A DNA stretch of 64,000 nt from Stenotrophomonas sp. SAU14A_NAIMI4_8 (GCF_003086695.1 NZ_CP025999.1:3796344-3860343), one strand, 5' to 3'. Shown: positions 38,029-48,250, counted from the first letter of the stretch. A program made the numbers and translations. The notes: generated from the sequence alone by a model not told the origin.

Positions 38029-40770
38029 TCAGAACTTGTAGCGCAGGCCGACCAGGTATTCGCGTCCGGTCTGGGTGTAGGTCAGCGGCAGCTTCCACGC
38101 CGTCGTGCCCACCCATTCGTTGCTGGTTTCGTTGGTCAAGTTGATCGCTTCCAGGCTGATTTCCAGCTGGTCATCAATCTTCCAGCTGATCGAGGCATCC
38201 ACCGTGTCCACCGCATCCATGCCGTGGAAGCTGAAGCCCTGCACGCTGGCCGGCACCTGCGTGTAGTAGCCATCGCGGTGGGTGTAGGACACGCGCGCGC
38301 CCAGCTTCTCGCCTTCGTAGAACAGCGTGCTGTTGTACGCATTCTTCGACAGCCCGGTCAGATCGGTCTTCAGCGATGCCGCACCGGTGGAGGTGAGGTA
38401 CTGGATCTGCGAATCCACCCAGGTGTAGTTCAACTGCAGGCCCAGGTTGCTCCAGCGCCCGGGCAGGAAGCTGAAGGGCTGCACGTAGTTGAACTCGGCG
38501 CCCTTCAGGTCACCGCCGGGCGTGTTCAACGGGCGGGTGAAGGTGAAGTCCTCGTTGGGCGATACGCCGGTGCCGTCCAGCAGACTGGCCGGCAGGCCGC
38601 TGGCGGTGAACGGCATGACCGTGCTGGTGCCCTGCACGAAGCTTTCGATGTCCTTGTGGAACAACGCCAACCCCAGCAGACCGCCTTCCTGGAAGTACCA
38701 CTCCACGCCCAGATCCAGCGTGCGCGCACGGATCGGGTCCAGGTTGGGGTTGCCGCCGTTCACGTAGCGGTGGCCGCTGGACAGGCTGAGCGTGGTGCCC
38801 GGGGTAAGCGATGACAGCCCCGGCCGCGCCATCACCTTGGCCGCACCAAAGCGCAGCATCACGTCGGGGCCCAGCTCGGCCACCAGGTTCAGCGAGGGCA
38901 GCGTATCGGTGTAGTCGCGCGAGACATGGGTCAGCACCATCGCACCGTCCACGGTGGAATAGCCGGTGGACGACTGGGTGGTCTTCACCCGGCGCACGCC
39001 CACGTTGCCCGACACCGGCACGCTGCCGATATCGAAGCCGAACTCACCCATCAGCCAGGCACCGCGGTCGCGCTCTTCCACGCTGCGGCGCGTGGCGTTG
39101 CGTTCGTACAGTTGGTAGATGCCCTGCCCGCTGTAGATGCCCAGCAGCTGCGACAGCGCCGCAAGATCCGGCACGGCCCAGGCGTCGGGCGAACCCGCCA
39201 CGCCGCCCAGGCGCGCGATGTCCACCATCGCCGCCGGCACGGTGTAGCTGCCATCGGCGAAGGCCGGTACCACCGTCTCGCTCTGCCGGCGGTATTCGCT
39301 GGTGTCGAACTGGTAGTCCTTGGCCAGCAGACCGCCCTTCAGAGTGAACGACGGCCCGAAGTTCCAGCTGAAATCCAGCGCGGCGGTGTCGAAGGTATTG
39401 GTGGCGTACTGCGGGCGCAGGCGCACTTCGGCCAGGGTCCAGCCACTGGCGTCGGTGGGATCGATGCCGTAGTTGAAGGTCGGGTGGGTGACGCTGTCGC
39501 GGAAATCGTAGCTGTAGCCGGCCACGTTGGCCTTGTCCATGATCAGCGTGGTCTGCACCGGGTTGGCGTGCTTGGAACTGGAATGCCCGGCCAGCAGGTT
39601 GATCTTGAACGCATCGCTGAAGCGGTGTTCGCCGCTGAGCGAGACCTGCTTGAACTCGGTGCTCCATTCGTCGCGGCGCTGTTCCGAGCGCACGCCGGCG
39701 CCATCGAACACGCCGTACAGCAGCGCGCCGGAGGTCGGATCGATGTAGCCATCGCGCAGCAGCATGTTCTGCTTCTGCGCCGAGTAGGCGAACGAGATCG
39801 CTTCGATGTACTTCTCGCTGCGCACGGTATCGATCTTCGAATACAGCGCATCCAACGCGAATTCGGTGTTGTCGGTCGGCTTCCACTGCAGCGCGGCAGT
39901 CACGCCCAGACGCTTCTGGTCGTGTTCCAACAGCGTGTAGCGCGGGAAGTACGGGTGCCACACGCCATCGGCCAGGCCGGCGGTGAACGGCGACGCCGGA
40001 TTGAAGCCGCCATTGCTGCTGGCGCTGTACCAGCGCCCGGTGTTGCTGCCTTCTTCGCGCACCTGGCGCTCGGAATAGGCCACCGACAGCAGGCCACCGA
40101 AGCGGCCATCGGCCCAGGTATCGGCAATCAGCGCGGCCGCGCGCGGGCTGGCCTTGTTCGACAGATCGTTGAAGCTGCCCTGCCCGCTGGCAGCGAAGGT
40201 GAAGCCGTCGTAGTCGAACGGACGCGCGGTGCGCAGGTCCACCGTGGCGCCCAGCGAACCCTCTTCCACGTCGGCCGAGGCGGTCTTGCGCACGATCAGC
40301 TGCGAGAACAGGTCCGAGGCGAACACGTTGAAGTCGAAGCCGCGGCTGCGGTTGGTGCCGCCGGACTGGTCCGAGCCGCCCACGGTGGTCAGCGCTTCCA
40401 GGCCATTGATGCGCACGCGGGTGAAATCCGGGCCCAGCCCGCGCACGGAAATGTTGCGGCCTTCGCCGGCGTCGCGGGTGATGGTCACCCCGGGAATGCG
40501 CTGCAGCGATTCGGCCAGGTTCAGATCGGGGAAGTTGGCGATGTCCTCGGCCACGATCGCATCGACCATGCCCTTTTCAGAGCGCTTGATGTCCAGCGCC
40601 TTTTCCACGCTGGCGCGATAGCCGGTCACGGTCACCGCATCCAGGTCGGTGGGGTTGGCGCCGCTGTCCTGCGCGGCGGCCGGGCCGGCCAGGGCCAGCA
40701 TCACGGCGCTGGCCAGCGCGCTGGCGACGAAGGTAACCGGTGTCTTTTTGCGATTCAGCCTGTGCGTCAT
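38029..40770 (-). CDS. TonB-dependent receptor, likely pectin-oligosaccharide uptake
   Basis: 913 residues. Signal peptide, then the plug with DLDAVTVTGYRASVEKALDIK (TonB-box region) and SLQRIPGVTITRDAGEGRNISVRGLGPDF, then a large barrel ending in GLRYKF with terminal Phe. This N-terminal style is common to Xanthomonas/Caulobacter carbohydrate receptors. The substrate is inferred only from the adjacent pectinesterase. Confidence 0.88.
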   Translation of the reverse strand: MTHRLNRKKTPVTFVASALASAVMLALAGPAAAQDSGANPTDLDAVTVTGYRASVEKALDIKRSEKGMVDAIVAEDIANFPDLNLAESLQRIPGVTITRDAGEGRNISVRGLGPDFTRVRINGLEALTTVGGSDQSGGTNRSRGFDFNVFASDLFSQLIVRKTASADVEEGSLGATVDLRTARPFDYDGFTFAASGQGSFNDLSNKASPRAAALIADTWADGRFGGLLSVAYSERQVREEGSNTGRWYSASSNGGFNPASPFTAGLADGVWHPYFPRYTLLEHDQKRLGVTAALQWKPTDNTEFALDALYSKIDTVRSEKYIEAISFAYSAQKQNMLLRDGYIDPTSGALLYGVFDGAGVRSEQRRDEWSTEFKQVSLSGEHRFSDAFKINLLAGHSSSKHANPVQTTLIMDKANVAGYSYDFRDSVTHPTFNYGIDPTDASGWTLAEVRLRPQYATNTFDTAALDFSWNFGPSFTLKGGLLAKDYQFDTSEYRRQSETVVPAFADGSYTVPAAMVDIARLGGVAGSPDAWAVPDLAALSQLLGIYSGQGIYQLYERNATRRSVEERDRGAWLMGEFGFDIGSVPVSGNVGVRRVKTTQSSTGYSTVDGAMVLTHVSRDYTDTLPSLNLVAELGPDVMLRFGAAKVMARPGLSSLTPGTTLSLSSGHRYVNGGNPNLDPIRARTLDLGVEWYFQEGGLLGLALFHKDIESFVQGTSTVMPFTASGLPASLLDGTGVSPNEDFTFTRPLNTPGGDLKGAEFNYVQPFSFLPGRWSNLGLQLNYTWVDSQIQYLTSTGAASLKTDLTGLSKNAYNSTLFYEGEKLGARVSYTHRDGYYTQVPASVQGFSFHGMDAVDTVDASISWKIDDQLEISLEAINLTNETSNEWVGTTAWKLPLTYTQTGREYLVGLRYKF

Positions 40771-40908
40771 GAAAATCCCTTGCAATCACTGCTACTGGCG
40801 GTCGTAGGTGCGCATCAGTTGATGACACCGGGGGACAGGCAACGTAACAGTGTCATCCGGCTGAAACATCGTGCGGCGCAACACGGCGCCACAGGCAGCC
40901 AAGGGATA

Positions 40909-41862
40909 TCAGGCGGTATGTGCGGCCGGCGGCGCCGGCGGTGGCAGCGCGCGCGGCGGGCGGGTGGCCCACCAGCACAGCAGGGAACCGGCGGTCACGC
41001 AGGCCACCCCACGTACGAAGCCCATGCCCGGCTGCAGCGACAGCCACAGGCTGCTCCACAGCACCGACAGCACCGGCGCGAAGTAGGAAAAGATCGCCAT
41101 CGAGGTGACGTTGCCGTGCTGCAGGCCGTGGTTCCAGCAGCCATAGGCGGTGGCGGTCAGCAGGCCGAACACCGCCACCTGGGCCAGCCCGCCCCAGTGC
41201 AGGTGCAGCGGCGGCGCATCGCCCAGCAGGTACTTCAGCCACAGCACGACCGCGGTGGCGGCCATGAACAGCGGTACCGCATTGCGGGTGCCGCCGATGC
41301 GCTTGGTCACCAGCGAATAGGTAGCCCACATGCAGGCCGCGCCCAGTGCCAGCGCATAGGCCAGCGGGTTGCTGCGCAGGTTGCCCCACAGCACCGCCGG
41401 CGACCACGCGCCCTCGCCGGTCACCACCATCACCACGCCCAGCAGGCACAGCACCGTGGCCGGCAGCAGCAGCCAGTTGCCGCGCTGCATGCGGGTCAAC
41501 ACCGTCAGCAGCACGGTCAGGCACGGCCACAGGTAATTGATCATCACCAGTTCCAGCGCCTGCCCACGGTGGTGGGCCAGGCCGATGGACAGCGACAGCG
41601 ACGCCTCGGTACCGATGAACAACGCACCGCCCAGCAGCAGGTAACGTCGCGGCAGCTGCGATGGCCGCGGCATGCCCAGCATCAACGCGGAAAAGAACGC
41701 AGCAGCGGTGAAGATCAGTGCGGCGCCACCGGTGGCACCGAAGATCTCGCTGATCGTGCGCAGCATGCCCAGCGTGGGGCTCCACAGCAGCACGGCACTG
41801 GCGCCGATCAGGGTAGGAAGATGGGGGGACGCAGAAGCGCGCAGCGCGCGGAAGCCGTACAT
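40909..41862 (-). CDS. YddG-like DMT exporter
   Basis: 317 residues, ten transmembrane helices, two EamA halves. Text such as GALFIGTEASLSLSIGLAHHRGQALELVMINYLWPCLT is typical of the YddG aromatic amino acid exporter group, shortened here as LALELVMINYLWP-like. The ATG at 41862 starts the conserved part. It stands alone, opposite in direction to nothing nearby with a clear link. Confidence 0.82.
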   Translation of the reverse strand: MYGFRALRASASPHLPTLIGASAVLLWSPTLGMLRTISEIFGATGGAALIFTAAAFFSALMLGMPRPSQLPRRYLLLGGALFIGTEASLSLSIGLAHHRGQALELVMINYLWPCLTVLLTVLTRMQRGNWLLLPATVLCLLGVVMVVTGEGAWSPAVLWGNLRSNPLAYALALGAACMWATYSLVTKRIGGTRNAVPLFMAATAVVLWLKYLLGDAPPLHLHWGGLAQVAVFGLLTATAYGCWNHGLQHGNVTSMAIFSYFAPVLSVLWSSLWLSLQPGMGFVRGVACVTAGSLLCWWATRPPRALPPPAPPAAHTA

Positions 41863-42113
41863 GGGGGCGACGACAACAAGGGCAGTTCGGTTGAAAGGCA
41901 CGCGCCCGCCTGCGCCCGGCCCCGACAACGGGACAGGCAGGACAGGGGGACAGGTGAGTCCTGGGAAGTACGCTGGTCCGTAGCGACGTCCCCGGAATGC
42001 CCCGGCACTGTGCGTTGCAGGGGAAAACGGCGGGAGGCGGGTTACAGCAGCCGACTGGCCGAAGCGGATTGTACGCCTTCGATGTTGCGCCGCAATAGAA
42101 CCCTGTTCAGGCG

Positions 42114-43004
42114 CTACGTGGCGCGGTCGCGGCGGAAGCGCGGCAGCCCGCGCAGGCGCTCCACCAGCCACTGCGCCGCGCCCGACAACGGCCACTCCGC
42201 ACGGTGGATCAGCCACAGCGTATCGCGCACCGGATCGCCACATTCCACCGTATCGATCAGCGCCGGCTGCGCGAACGATTCGCGTGCGTGGCGCGGAATG
42301 ACAGTGAAGCCCAGGCCGCGCGACACCGGCTCCAGGATCAGCGCGACCTGGTTGGTGAAGCCGTGCACCGGCAGCGTGCCCACCCCGGGGTTGCCCGGGA
42401 AGCGCCGCGACAACAGGCGGGTAGCCATCGCTCGTCCATCGGGGTGGTCGATGAAGCCCAGCCGCTGCAGATCTGCCCAGTCTTCGGCCTGCGCACCGGC
42501 AGGCACCACCAGTTCCAGCACTTCCTCGGTGAAGGCCGAGGCGGCCACGCGCGGGTCGTCCGGCTTCAGCGTCACCAGGCCCAGTTCGTACTGTTTGTTC
42601 ACCACGGCCTGCAGCGCTTCCGGGTCGGGCGCGAAGCGGTGGCGGATCACCAGCCCGGGGTGATTGCGCTGGTAGTCCAGCAGGATGGGATACAGCGCCA
42701 GGCCCACGCTGCCGGGGCTGATCAGGCTCACCTCACCCTGGTCTGAAACCGTCTGCGACAGGCTCGCTCGCAAGCGCCCGTGCGCGCGCTCCATGTCCTG
42801 GATGAAGGCCAGCAAGGCGGTGCCCGCCGGGGTCAGCTCGACCTGCCGCGGCCGGCGGATCAACAGCGGCCCCAGTTCGTCTTCCAGGTGGCGTACGTGC
42901 TGGCTCACCGCGGCCTGGGTCAGGCCGAGCTGCTGCGCCGCACGGGTGAAGCCCCCGTGGGCGACCACGGCCGCGAACGAGCGCAGCCACTGCGGATTAT
43001 GCAT
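42114..43004 (-). CDS. LysR-family transcriptional regulator
   Basis: 296 residues. N-terminal winged helix (residues 1-60: FTRAAQQLGLTQAAVSQHVRHLEDELG) and a substrate-binding domain. It is divergent from the SRPBCC/flavin reductase pair with only 101 bases between, and a T-N11-A palindrome sits in that gap, so it probably controls the pair and itself. Confidence 0.9.
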   Translation of the reverse strand: MHNPQWLRSFAAVVAHGGFTRAAQQLGLTQAAVSQHVRHLEDELGPLLIRRPRQVELTPAGTALLAFIQDMERAHGRLRASLSQTVSDQGEVSLISPGSVGLALYPILLDYQRNHPGLVIRHRFAPDPEALQAVVNKQYELGLVTLKPDDPRVAASAFTEEVLELVVPAGAQAEDWADLQRLGFIDHPDGRAMATRLLSRRFPGNPGVGTLPVHGFTNQVALILEPVSRGLGFTVIPRHARESFAQPALIDTVECGDPVRDTLWLIHRAEWPLSGAAQWLVERLRGLPRFRRDRAT

Positions 43005-43013
43005 AAGCAGATT

Positions 43014-43028
43014 TTATCCACGGGATAA
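43014..43028. promoter_or_regulatory. LysR-type operator palindrome
   Basis: TTATCCACGGGATAA is a perfect palindrome apart from its 3-base centre and contains the T-N11-A form (43015-43027). It lies 10 bases upstream of the LysR start and about 80 bases before the divergent gene. Confidence 0.55.
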
Positions 43029-43105
43029 GTCGCCATTAGACCACCTATGGGCATGGGCCACCTACGCTTGTAAGGCCCTCTTTCCCTTCCCTGCACCACT
43101 CCCCC

Positions 43106-43630
43106 ATGAAAATGAACGCCATCCACTGGCCCGACGGCTACCTGCCGGGCCTGACCGACAACTTTGTCTCCAACGAAGTCATCGTCGCCGGCCTGACCGC
43201 CGCCGACCTCTGGCCGCTGCTGGCCACCCCGGCGCACTGGCCGACCTACTACGCCAACTCGGCCAACGTGCGCTTCCACGATGGCCGTGGCCCGGTGCTG
43301 GCAGCCGGCGACCGCTTTTACTTCGAAACCTTCGGCTTCCCGGTCGAAGCCCGCTGCACCGAATACGTTGCGCCCACCGCCGGCGCGCCGGGCCGGGTGG
43401 CGTGGCACGGCTGGGCCGGCGAGGAAGGCGCCGCCGATCGGCTGGATGTCCACCATGCCTGGCTGGTGGAAGACCTGGACGCTGGCCGCGTGCGCATCCT
43501 CACCCAGGAAACCCAGAACGGCGCACCGGCCAAGGCGCTGCAGGCGGCCAAGCCCAACCCGATGATCAACGGCCACCAGGACTGGCTGGACGGTCTGGTC
43601 GGCGCTGCCCGCGCCCTTCCGCCGCGCTGA
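43106..43630 (+). CDS. SRPBCC family (polyketide cyclase-like) protein
   Basis: 174 residues with the START/SRPBCC layout: VIVAGLTAADLWPLLATPAHWPTYY near the start, and a long C-terminal helix. It probably binds a hydrophobic ligand. It precedes the flavin oxidoreductase gene by 47 bases and likely shares its promoter. Confidence 0.82.
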   Translation: MKMNAIHWPDGYLPGLTDNFVSNEVIVAGLTAADLWPLLATPAHWPTYYANSANVRFHDGRGPVLAAGDRFYFETFGFPVEARCTEYVAPTAGAPGRVAWHGWAGEEGAADRLDVHHAWLVEDLDAGRVRILTQETQNGAPAKALQAAKPNPMINGHQDWLDGLVGAARALPPR

Positions 43631-43677
43631 TCCCATCGCTCCCCGCCCGTTCGCTGCACCCCGCTACCGAGATCTTC

Positions 43678-44793
43678 ATGACCGCTCTGTTCAGTCCCTT
43701 CACCCTGAAGGGCATCACGCTCCGCAACCGCATCGCCATTCCGCCCATGTGCCAGTACTCGGCGCACGAGGGCTATCTCAGCCCGTGGCACACCACCCAT
43801 TACGCCGGCATGGCGCGGGGTGGCGCCGGTCTGGTCATCGTCGAAGCCACCGCCGTTTCCGCTGAAGGCCGCATCACCCCCGGCTGTGCCGGGCTGTGGG
43901 AAGACGGCCAGATCGAAGGCATGGCGCAGGTTGCCGCGGCGATCAAGGCCGCCGGCGCCGTGCCGGGCATCCAGATCGGCCATGCCGGGCGCAAGGCCAG
44001 CGCCAACCTGCCGTGGGAAGGCGACGACCATATCGCCGAGGGCGACCGCCGTGGCTGGCCGACACTGGCGCCGTCCGCGCTGGCCTTCGGTGGCGGGCTG
44101 GGCAAGGTGCCGCAGGCGATGACGCTGGACGACATCGCGCGCGTGCAGGCCGATTTCGTAGCCGCCGCCCAACGCGCGCTTGCCGCAGGTTTCCAGTGGC
44201 TGGAACTGCACTTCGCCCATGGCTATCTGGCACAGAGCTTCTTCTCGCCGGTGGCCAACCAGCGTACCGATGCCTACGGCGGCAGCGCTGAAGACCGCGG
44301 CCGCTTCCTGCGCGAAACCCTGGCCGCCGTGCGCCGCGTGTGGCCCGAACACCTGCCGCTGACCGCGCGCTTCGGCGTCGTGGAATACGACGGCAACGAC
44401 GAGCGCTTCTACGACGAAGCCGCGCAGCTGGTGCGGGAGATGCGCGATGGCGGGCTGGACCTGATCGACGCCAGCATCGGCTTTTCCACCGCCGCCAGTC
44501 GCGCGCCGTGGGGACCGGGCTTCTTCGTTCCGGTAGCCGCACGCCTGAAGCGCGATGTGCAGATGCCGGTGGCCGCGAGCTGGTGCATCGACGATCCGCA
44601 CATGGCCGAAAAGGCCGTGGCCGAGGGCAGCATGGACCTGGTGCTGATCGCCCGTGCGCACCTGGCCAACCCGCACTACCCGTACCAGCTGGCGCTGGCA
44701 CTGGGCGAACAGAACCCGGCCGGTGTGCTGCCGCCGCCCTACGCGTACTGGCTGTCGCGCTACCGCGGCCCCGGCAAGGGCGCCGCGCAGTAA
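43678..44793 (+). CDS. old yellow enzyme, NamA/YqjM-type NADH:flavin oxidoreductase
   Basis: 371 residues, TIM barrel. IAIPPMCQYSA contains the conserved Cys that tunes FMN in YqjM-like enzymes. IQIGHAGRKAS, LHFAHGYLAQSFFSPVANQRTDAYGGS and the FMN loop near DLVLIARAHLANP are complete. It reduces activated alkenes and nitro compounds. It forms an operon with the SRPBCC gene under the LysR regulator. Confidence 0.9.
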   Translation: MTALFSPFTLKGITLRNRIAIPPMCQYSAHEGYLSPWHTTHYAGMARGGAGLVIVEATAVSAEGRITPGCAGLWEDGQIEGMAQVAAAIKAAGAVPGIQIGHAGRKASANLPWEGDDHIAEGDRRGWPTLAPSALAFGGGLGKVPQAMTLDDIARVQADFVAAAQRALAAGFQWLELHFAHGYLAQSFFSPVANQRTDAYGGSAEDRGRFLRETLAAVRRVWPEHLPLTARFGVVEYDGNDERFYDEAAQLVREMRDGGLDLIDASIGFSTAASRAPWGPGFFVPVAARLKRDVQMPVAASWCIDDPHMAEKAVAEGSMDLVLIARAHLANPHYPYQLALALGEQNPAGVLPPPYAYWLSRYRGPGKGAAQ

Positions 44794-44814
44794 CGGCGCA
44801 GCACCGGCGCCGTT
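44792..44814. terminator. hairpin between convergent oxidoreductase and kdpE genes
   Basis: AACGGCGC and GCGCCGTT pair over 8 bp around AGCACCG. The left arm contains the end of the oxidoreductase stop codon and the right arm ends two bases before the kdpE stop. T-runs are short, so termination may be partial. Confidence 0.5.
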
Positions 44815-44815
44815 G

Positions 44816-45526
44816 TCAGCCGCTGCCGTGGAACTGCAGCCCCACCCCGGGCAGCGTCTGGATGTAACGCGGTGCGGCGGCGCTGTCGCCGATCTTCGGC
44901 CGCAGGCGTGCCAGCAGGATGCGGATGTAGTGCGCATCGCGGTTGTGGGTGGGACCCCATATGCCGGTCAGGATGACCGGCTGGGTCACCACCCGCCCGG
45001 CGTTGCGGGCCAGCAGCAGAAGCAGCGCGTACTCCTTGCGCGACAGCGCAAGGGGGCTGCCCTGGAAGGTGACCACGTGGGTCTGGTCGTCGATGCACAG
45101 GCAACCGTCGTCGAAGCGGAACGGCTCATCGCCGCTGCGGCTGGCCGAGCGCAGCAGCACCCGGATGCGCGCCATCAGTTCATCGATGCCGAACGGCTTG
45201 GTGACGTAGTCATGTGCACCGCCATCGAGCGCGGCCACTTTCTCGCGCTCACCGGCGCGCGCCGTCAGCATGATCACCGGTGCCGGCGAAAACGCCCGCA
45301 GCTGGGCCAGCACCGCGTGCCCGTCCATGTCGGGCAGGCCGACATCCAGCACCACGATATCCACGCTGCAGCTGCGGGCCACGTCCAGCCCGCCCTGCCC
45401 GTTCTCGGCCAGCAGCACCGTATAGCCCTGCGCACGCAGGCTGATCTGCAGGAAGCGACGGATATGCGGCTCATCATCGATGACCAGCACGTTGATGCCC
45501 GATTCCACGGCGGCAATCTGCGTCAC
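44816..45526 (-). CDS. kdpE: KdpE response regulator
   Basis: 236 residues from a GTG at 45526, preceded by GAGGA 8 bases upstream. Receiver domain with VIDDEP, phospho-Asp in VVLDVGLPDMDG and VTKPFG; an OmpR-type winged helix follows, ending RYIQTLPGVGLQFHG. It activates the kdp operon when potassium is low. It starts 10 bases after kdpD. Confidence 0.94.
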   Translation of the reverse strand: MTQIAAVESGINVLVIDDEPHIRRFLQISLRAQGYTVLLAENGQGGLDVARSCSVDIVVLDVGLPDMDGHAVLAQLRAFSPAPVIMLTARAGEREKVAALDGGAHDYVTKPFGIDELMARIRVLLRSASRSGDEPFRFDDGCLCIDDQTHVVTFQGSPLALSRKEYALLLLLARNAGRVVTQPVILTGIWGPTHNRDAHYIRILLARLRPKIGDSAAAPRYIQTLPGVGLQFHGSG

Positions 45527-45536
45527 ATCGGGTTCC

Positions 45537-48179
45537 TCATGCCGCCGTGGGCCGCAGCATCGGCAGGGTGATGCGGATGACGGTGCCCACGCCATCCGGC
45601 CCGGCAAACGCTTCAACCGATCCGCCATGCGCGCCGATCATGCCCTGCGCGATGGTCAGGCCCAGCCCGGTGCCCTTGCGGTTCCTGTCGCCACGCTCGA
45701 CGCTGTAGAACATGTCGAAGATGCGCTTGCGCTCGTCTTCGGGAATGCCGGGGCCACGATCGCGCACGTCGATCTGCAGGTTGCCGCCGAGCAGGCGAGC
45801 GGACACATCCACCGCCGCGCCCGGCGGGGAGAACTTGGCGGCGTTCTCCAGCACGTTGAACAGCCCCTGTTCGACCAGGGCCGGATGCACCCAGATGGGC
45901 GGCAGTTCCGCGGCGATGGCCACATCCAGCGTGACCCCCGGCTGGTACCGGCGCAGACGCCCGGCGGCCGATCCGATCAGTTCATCCACGCCCACCCAGT
46001 CCCGGTTCAACGTCAGCCCATCGTGGCCCAGCCGGGTCATGTCCAGCAGGTTCTGGATGTAGCGGTCGAGCCGATCGCCCTCCTCCAGGATGGTGTCGAG
46101 CAGGTTCGCCTTGTCCTCGGCCGACAGCGCATCCGGGTAGCTCACCAGGCTGCTGGCCGAACCAATCATCGACGCCAGCGGCGAGCGCAGGTCGTGCGAC
46201 ACCGACGACAGCAACGCCGAACGCAGGCGCTCGGTTTCATTGCTGACCCGCGCGCCCTCCAGATCGGCCACCAGCCGGGTGCGCATGATGGCCTGGGTCA
46301 CATCGTCGATCATCGCTTCGGCAAGGCGGCGCTGCTCGGGCGCCAGGCGCGCGGTGTCCTCGCCCCAGCGCAGCCCCATCACGCCCACCACGGTGCGGTT
46401 GGCCAGCAGCGGAACGAACCACCACGGTGAGGCAGCCAGCGTATCGGTGAAGCGCCCGGCCTGCTGGCGATGCGCCAATGACCAGTCCGCCGCCGCTTGA
46501 TCGGTGGCCTGCAGCACCGTGCCAGGCGACTGCTCGGTGCGATCGGCGGACTGGATCCACACCGCAACCCCCAGGCTGCGTTCCATCGCAATGCGCCCCA
46601 CATGCAGCACCTGGCCCAGGTCGGCCGCGCTGCTCAGGCCGCGCCCCAGCCGTTCCATCATCGTGGCCTGCGCATTGACCGCGCGCAGCGCCAGGATCTG
46701 CGCGCGCAGCCGGGTGGCCAGGCTGCCGCAGACCAGTGCGGCCACCAGGAAGATGACCACCGTGGCCACGCCACGGTTGGCGCTGATGCTGAAGGTGAAG
46801 GTGGGTTCGATGAAGAAGAAGTTGTAGCTGAAGAAGCACAGCGCCGCGGTGCCAACCACGCCCAGCATGCTGGTGCGGGTGGCCACCAGGATCACCGCCA
46901 CGATGAAGACCATCGACATGTCGTCGATACCGAGCCATCGCTGCGCCATCCACGAAGCCACGATCGCGCCCAGGGTGGCCAGCACGGCAGCGCTCAGATC
47001 GTGCCGCAGCAGCGAACGGTCGGGAATGCGCAGGCGGCGGCGCGCACGCGCACGTGCTTCGGGCGAGCTGATGATGACCAGTTCGTAATGCGCCCCGCGC
47101 TGCAGCAGTTGTTGGGTCAGCGTGCGGTTGATCATGCGGGCCAGCGGCCGCTCGCGGGTGCGGCCCACGATCAGCGTGGATGCACCGCAGCGTTCGGCGT
47201 GGTCCAGCAGCGCATCGGCCACGTGGGTGCCGTGCACCACCTCGGCGTCCGCACCCAGGCTGCGTGCCAGTGCGAAGGCGCGGTCCAGCTCGGCCTGGCG
47301 TGTGGCCTCCACCGGCTTGCCGGACTGCACGGTCACCACCGTCCAGGGCGCATCACGGCGCTGGGCGATCCTGCGCCCCGCGCGCACCATGTATTCCGAT
47401 GCGCCCATGCCATCGATGGCGATCAGCACCCGGTTGCGCAGCGCAATGCCGGGCAGGCCGCGTGCGATCTGCGATTCGCGCAGGTCTTCTTCCACGTGGT
47501 CGGCCGCCGTCTGCATGGCCAGTTCGCGCAGCGCCGCCAGGTTGGACGGCGAAAAGAACGCCTGCAAGGCGTGGGTCGCCTGCTCGGGCAGGTAGACCTT
47601 GCCCTGGTTCAGGCGTTCAATCAGTTCGCGCGCGGGAAGGTCGACCAGGCGGATGTCGCGCAGGCGGTCGAACACCGCATCGGGCACGGTCTCGCTGACG
47701 CGGATGCCGGTGATGCGATGGACGACGTCGTTCAGGCTTTCCAAGTGCTGGATGTTGATCGTGGTGTAGACATCGATGCCCGCATCCAGCAGATCGATCA
47801 CATCCTGCCAGCGCCGTTCATGGCGGCTTCCCGGAACGTTGCGATGGGCCAGTTCATCGATCAACGCCACCTGCGGACGGCGCGCCAGGATTGCATCGAC
47901 ATCCAGTTCCTGCAGCTTGCGGCCCTGGTATTCAATGCGCCTGCGCGGAATCAGCTCCAGCCCGTCCACCAGCGCGGCGGTTTCGGAACGGCCGTGGGTT
48001 TCGACGATCCCCACCACCAGGTCGATGCCCTGGCGGCGCAGCTCGCGTGCGCGCGACAGCATGGCGTAGGTCTTGCCCACGCCGGGCGCGGCGCCCAGGA
48101 AGACGGTCAGGTGGCCGCTGTTCTGCCGGCGCAGTTCGCCCGCCAGCGCATCGGCCTTGGCGTTGCGGTCATCGTTCAT
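45537..48179 (-). CDS. kdpD: KdpD potassium sensor histidine kinase
   Basis: 880 residues. The N-terminal KdpD domain has Walker A GAAPGVGKT near residue 31 and Walker B LIDELAHRNVPGSRH; a universal stress domain follows around 250-370, then four transmembrane helices (about 400-500), a GAF region and the kinase core with SHDLRSPLASMIGSAS and GLGLTIAQGM. All parts are intact. It works with KdpE. Confidence 0.95.
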   Translation of the reverse strand: MNDDRNAKADALAGELRRQNSGHLTVFLGAAPGVGKTYAMLSRARELRRQGIDLVVGIVETHGRSETAALVDGLELIPRRRIEYQGRKLQELDVDAILARRPQVALIDELAHRNVPGSRHERRWQDVIDLLDAGIDVYTTINIQHLESLNDVVHRITGIRVSETVPDAVFDRLRDIRLVDLPARELIERLNQGKVYLPEQATHALQAFFSPSNLAALRELAMQTAADHVEEDLRESQIARGLPGIALRNRVLIAIDGMGASEYMVRAGRRIAQRRDAPWTVVTVQSGKPVEATRQAELDRAFALARSLGADAEVVHGTHVADALLDHAERCGASTLIVGRTRERPLARMINRTLTQQLLQRGAHYELVIISSPEARARARRRLRIPDRSLLRHDLSAAVLATLGAIVASWMAQRWLGIDDMSMVFIVAVILVATRTSMLGVVGTAALCFFSYNFFFIEPTFTFSISANRGVATVVIFLVAALVCGSLATRLRAQILALRAVNAQATMMERLGRGLSSAADLGQVLHVGRIAMERSLGVAVWIQSADRTEQSPGTVLQATDQAAADWSLAHRQQAGRFTDTLAASPWWFVPLLANRTVVGVMGLRWGEDTARLAPEQRRLAEAMIDDVTQAIMRTRLVADLEGARVSNETERLRSALLSSVSHDLRSPLASMIGSASSLVSYPDALSAEDKANLLDTILEEGDRLDRYIQNLLDMTRLGHDGLTLNRDWVGVDELIGSAAGRLRRYQPGVTLDVAIAAELPPIWVHPALVEQGLFNVLENAAKFSPPGAAVDVSARLLGGNLQIDVRDRGPGIPEDERKRIFDMFYSVERGDRNRKGTGLGLTIAQGMIGAHGGSVEAFAGPDGVGTVIRITLPMLRPTAA

Positions 48180-48250
48180 GGGCAGGTTCCATCAGGTGTG
48201 CGCAGGCCCCTGTGCGTACACAGGGGCGGCTCGATCCGAGCGTGCCGCGC

